In this document: piece by piece, positions 60,642 to 64,000 of the stretch
Numbering within the stretch: the stretch's first letter is position 1
Layout: each line of letters starts with the position of its first letter
Origin: Amblyomma americanum
Taxonomy: Eukaryota; Arthropoda; Arachnida; Ixodida; Ixodidae
Length of the DNA: 64,000 nucleotides
Direction of reading: 5' to 3'
Assembly (NCBI RefSeq): GCF_052857255.1
Contig: NW_027526499.1
Span: 186,001-250,000, forward strand
The notes under the pieces: model-generated
What the model was told of the DNA's origin: nothing
Databases searched by the model: none
Seen by the model: only the letters and a program-made list of their open reading frames with translations
Position numbers and translations under genes: made by a program

Positions 60642-63600
60642 TGGAGAAACTCCGTGTTTGAGAAACTCTGTGTCGGAGAAATTCCTTGTTGGAGAAACTC
60701 CGTGCTGGAGAAACTCCTTGTTGGAGAAACTCCTTGTTGGAGAAACTCCGTGTTGGAGAAACTCCGTGTTGGAGAAAACTCTGTGTTGGAGAAACTCCGT
60801 GTTTTAGAAACTCCGTGTTGGAGAAACTCCCTGTTGTAGAAACTCCGCGTTAGAGAAACTCCATGTTGGAGAACCTTCTGGTTGGAGAAACTCCTTGGAG
60901 AAAATCCTTGTTGGAGAAACTCCATGTTGGAGAAACTCCGTGTTGGAAAAACTCCGTGTTGTGGAAACTCCGTGTTGGGGAAACGCCGAGATGGAGAAAC
61001 TTCATGTTGTAGAAACTCCGTGTTGAAGAAACTTCGTGTTGGAGAAACTCCGTGTTGTAGAAACTCCGTGTTAGAGAAACTCCATGTTGGAGAAAGTCCG
61101 TGTTGGAGAATGTCCGTGTTGGAGAAACTCCGTGTTGGAGAAACTTCGTGTTGGAGAAATTTTATGTTGTAGAAACTCCGTGTTGGAGAAACTCCATGTT
61201 GTAGAAACTCCGTGTTGTAGAAACTCCGTGTTGGAGATAATCCATGTTGGAGAAACTCCATGTTGGAGAAACTCCATGCTGCAGAAAATCCGCGCTGGGG
61301 AAACTACGCGCTGGAGAATCTCCGCGCTGGAGAGACTTCGTGTTGGAGAAACTCCGTGTTGCAGAAACTCCGTGTTGGAGAAACTCTGTGTGTGAGAAAC
61401 TCCGAGTTGGAGAAACTCCGTGTTGGAGAAGCTCCGTGTTGGAGAAACTTCGTATCGGAGAAAGTCCGTGTCGGAGAAACTCCGTGTCGCAGAAACTCCG
61501 TGTTGTAGAAACTTCGTGTTGGCGAAACTCCTTGTTGTAGAAACTCCGTGTTGGAGTACTTATTGTTAGATAAACTCCGTGTTGGAGAAACTTCGTGCTG
61601 GAGAAACTCTGTGTCGGAGAAACTCTGTGTCGGAGAAAGTCTGTGTCGGAAAAACTCCGTGTCGGAGAAACTCCGTGTTAGAGAAACTCCGTGTTGGAGA
61701 AACTCCGTGTTGGAGAAACTCCGTGTTGGAGAAACTCCGTGTTGGAGAAACTCTGTGTCGGAGAAATTCCTTGTTGGAGAAACTCCGTGCTGGGGAAACT
61801 CCTTGTTGGAGAAACTCCTCGTTGGAGAAACTCCGTGTTGGAGAAACTCCGTGTTGGAGAAAACTCCGTGTAGGAGAAACTCCGTGTTTTAGAAACTCTG
61901 TGTTGGAGAAACTCCGTGTTGTAGAAACTCCGTGTTAGAGAAACTCCGTGTCGGAGAAACTCCGTGTTGGAGAAACTCCGTGTTGGAGAAACTCCGTGTT
62001 AGAGAAACTCAATGTTGGAGAACCTTCTTGTTGGAGAAACTCCTTGTTGGAGAAACTCTGTGTTGGAGAAATTCCGTGTTGGAGAAACTCCGTGTTGCAG
62101 AAACTCCGTGTTGGAGAAACTCCGTGTTTTAGAAACTCTGTGTTGAAGAAACTCCGTGTTGTAGAAACTCTGTGTCAGAGAAACTCCGTGTCGGAGAAAC
62201 TCCGTGTTGGAGAAACTCCGTGTTTGAGAAACTCTGTGTCGGAGAAATTCCTTGTTGGAGAAACTCCGTGCTGGAGAAACTCCTTGTTGGAGAAACTCCT
62301 TGTTGGAGAAACTCCGTGTTGGAGAAACTCCGTGTTGGAGAAAACTCTGTGTTGGAGAAACTCCGTGTTTTAGAAACTCCGTGTTGGAGAAACTCCCTGT
62401 TGTAGAAACTCCGCGTTAGAGAAACTCTATGTTGGAGAACCTTCTGGTTGGAGAAACTCCTTGGAGAAAATCCTTGTTGGAGAAACTCCATGTTGGAGAA
62501 ACTCCGTGTTGGAAAAACTCCGTGTTGTGGAAACTCCGTGTTGGGGAAACGCCGAGATGGAGAAACTTCATGTTGTAGAAACTCCGTGTTGAAGAAACTT
62601 CGTGTTGGAGAAACTCCGTGTTGTAGAAACTCCGTGTTAGAGAAACTCCATGTTGGAGAAAGTCCGTGTTGGAGAATGTCCGTGTTGGAGAAACTCCGTG
62701 TTGGAGAAACTTCGTGTTGGAGAAATTTTATGTTGTAGAAACTCCGTGTTGGAGAAACTCCATGTTGTAGAAACTCCGTGTTGTAGAAACTCCGTGTTGG
62801 AGATAATCCATGTTGGAGAAACTCCATGTTGGAGAAACTCCATGCTGCAGAAAATCCGCGCTGGGGAAACTACGCGCTGGAGAATCTCCGCGCTGGAGAG
62901 ACTTCGTGTTGGAGAAACTCCGTGTTGCAGAAACTCCGTGTTGGAGAAACTCTGTGTGTGAGAAACTCCGAGTTGGAGAAACTCCGTGTTGGAGAAGCTC
63001 CGTGTTGGAGAAACTTCGTATCGGAGAAAGTCCGTGTCGGAGAAACTCCGTGTCGCAGAAACTCCGTGTTGTAGAAACTTCGTGTTGGCGAAACTCCTTG
63101 TTGTAGAAACTCCGTGTTGGAGTACTTATTGTTAGATAAACTCCGTGTTGGAGAAACTTCGTGCTGGAGAAACTCTGTGTCGGAGAAACTCTGTGTCGGA
63201 GAAAGTCTGTGTCGGAGAAACTCCGTGTCGGAGAAACTCCGTGTTAGAGAAACTCCGTGTTGGAGAAACTCCGTGTTGGAGAAACTTCGTGTTGGAGAAA
63301 CTCCGTCGTGGAGAAACTTCGTGTTGGAGAAAATCCTTGTTGGAGAAACTCCGTGCTACAGCAACTCCGTGTTGGAGAAACTCCGCGCTGGAGAATCTCC
63401 GTGTTCGAAAACCTCCGTGTTGGAGGAACTCTGTGTTGGAGAAACTCCGTGTTGGAGAAACTCCGCGCTGGAGAAACTTCGTGTTGGAGAAACTCCGCGT
63501 TGGAGAAACTCCGTGTTGGAGAAACTCCGTGTCGGAGAAACTCCGTGTCGGAGAAACTCCGTATTGGAGAAACTCCGTGTTGGAGAAAATTTATGTTGGA

Positions 63601-63981
63601 GAAACTCCATGTCGAAGAGACTTCGTATTGGAGAAACTCCGTGTTGGAGAAACTTTATGTTGTAGAAACTCCGTGTTGGAGAAACTCCATGTTGTAGAAA
63701 CTCCGTGTTGAAGAAACTCCGTGTTGGAGAAATTCCTTGTTGGAGAAACTCCGTGTTAGAGAAACTCCATGTTGGAGAAATTCCGTGTTGGAGAATGTCC
63801 GTGTTGGAGAAACTCCGTGTTGGAGAAACTCCGTGTTGGAGAAACTTTGTGTTGTAGAAACTCCGTGTTGGAGAAACTCCATGTTCTAGAAACTCCGTGT
63901 TGAAGAAACTCCGTGTTGGAGAAACTCCGTGTCGGAGAAACTCCGTGTTGCAGAAACTCCGTGTTGGAGAAACTCCGTGTT
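60642..63981. repeat. Duplication of about 3.34 kb, copy 2 (offset 4,166 bp)
   Basis: Counterpart of 56476-59814. Differences noticed: AATTCCG near 62067, CTCCGTG near 62185 (T in the other copy), CTCCGTG near 63229 and AAACCTCC near 63411. The last 19 bases of the window (63982-64000) start to diverge with a GTTTTATAAAC monomer like those near 43856 and 45662. Confidence 0.9.
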
Positions 63982-64000
63982 TTATAAACTCCGTGTTGGA

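Larger units (their letters stand above)
1..64000. repeat. Satellite array of a 16-bp monomer filling the whole window
   Basis: Every part of the window is built from the monomer CTCCGTGTTGGAGAAA repeated head to tail in one orientation. Common variants change one or two positions: CTCTGTG, CTTCGTG and CTCCATG on the left half, and GTGTCGG, GTGCTGG, GTTGTAG, GTTAGAG, GTTGAAG and GTTTTAG in the middle. The consensus is 50 percent GC, has one CpG per copy, and carries a purine run (GGAGAAA) on the plus strand. No unique interval, transposon end, RNA gene or conserved protein domain interrupts it. Arrays of this size are typical of eukaryotic heterochromatin; the chromosomal position and host cannot be read from the sequence. 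Most departures from 16-bp spacing are isolated 1-4 bp indels. Confidence 0.99.

Noticed and set aside
1..64000. CRISPR array
   Set aside because: Repeats abut directly with no unique spacers, there are no cas genes, and the 16-bp unit is too short.
1..64000. Shine-Dalgarno-like GGAG motifs every 16 bp
   Set aside because: GGAG is part of the repeat arm and is not tied to any start codon or real gene; the array looks eukaryotic.
1..64000. Repeat-protein gene (for example leucine-rich, pentapeptide or TAL-effector type)
   Set aside because: The 16-residue cycle fits none of these motifs, units are not conserved at codon level, all frames give the same cycle, and no non-repeat N- or C-terminal region exists.
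1..64000. Telomeric repeat or G-quadruplex array
   Set aside because: There are no TTAGGG-like units, and G runs are mostly pairs (at most five), too sparse for quadruplexes.
1..64000. tRNA, rRNA or other structured RNA genes from the recurrent hairpins
   Set aside because: The hairpins are the 5-bp repeat arms themselves; there is no cloverleaf, conserved rRNA core, or promoter or terminator element.

Overview
The window is a single uninterrupted block of satellite DNA. All 64,000 bases are tandem copies of a 16-bp monomer, consensus CTCCGTGTTGGAGAAA, about 4,000 copies with scattered substitutions and rare indels. I found no unique sequence, transposon, RNA gene, or gene with any sign of coding selection. 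An array this long and gene-free points to a eukaryotic nuclear genome (centromeric, pericentromeric, subtelomeric or another heterochromatic block) assembled from long reads. The frequent CpG-to-TpG and CpG-to-CpA variants fit a genome with CpG methylation. I do not recognise the monomer and cannot name the organism.

Layout. Above the monomer level the array is a patchwork of nested, recently duplicated segments of unequal size, not a regular higher-order repeat. From 1 to 18,399 there is a duplication with a 10,559-bp period (1-7840 and 10560-18399) in which I found only two substitutions. Inside that period are two older half-size duplications (1-2337 with 4786-7282, and 2534-4715 with 8102-10347). 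From 19,110 to 31,620 there is a 6.0-kb duplication (19110-22691 and 25151-28684) interleaved with a 1,674-bp tandem doubling and two overlapping copy pairs of about 1.1 kb. From 31,621 to 35,867 the array has no close in-window tandem copy and carries a cluster of single-base indels. From 35,868 to 42,387 there is a clean two-unit tandem (3.25 kb). From 43,261 to 46,610 there is a 1,806-bp doubling. From 46,611 to 56,140 older copies of segments seen elsewhere are mixed. From 56,141 to the end a 1,566-bp doubling was itself duplicated at a 4,166-bp spacing.

What the sequence implies. 16 is not a multiple of 3 and the consensus has no stop in any frame. All three frames of a strand therefore read the same 16-residue peptide cycle, so hundreds of long open frames appear on both strands as a by-product. 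The monomer is also almost a pure inverted repeat (CTCCG, 3-nt spacer, CGGAG, 3-nt spacer), so single strands can fold into serial short hairpins. At every duplication junction I inspected the 16-bp register is kept, which points to homologous unequal exchange or replication template switching as the engine of growth. No genes work together here; the interest lies in array architecture, turnover and possible assembly effects.
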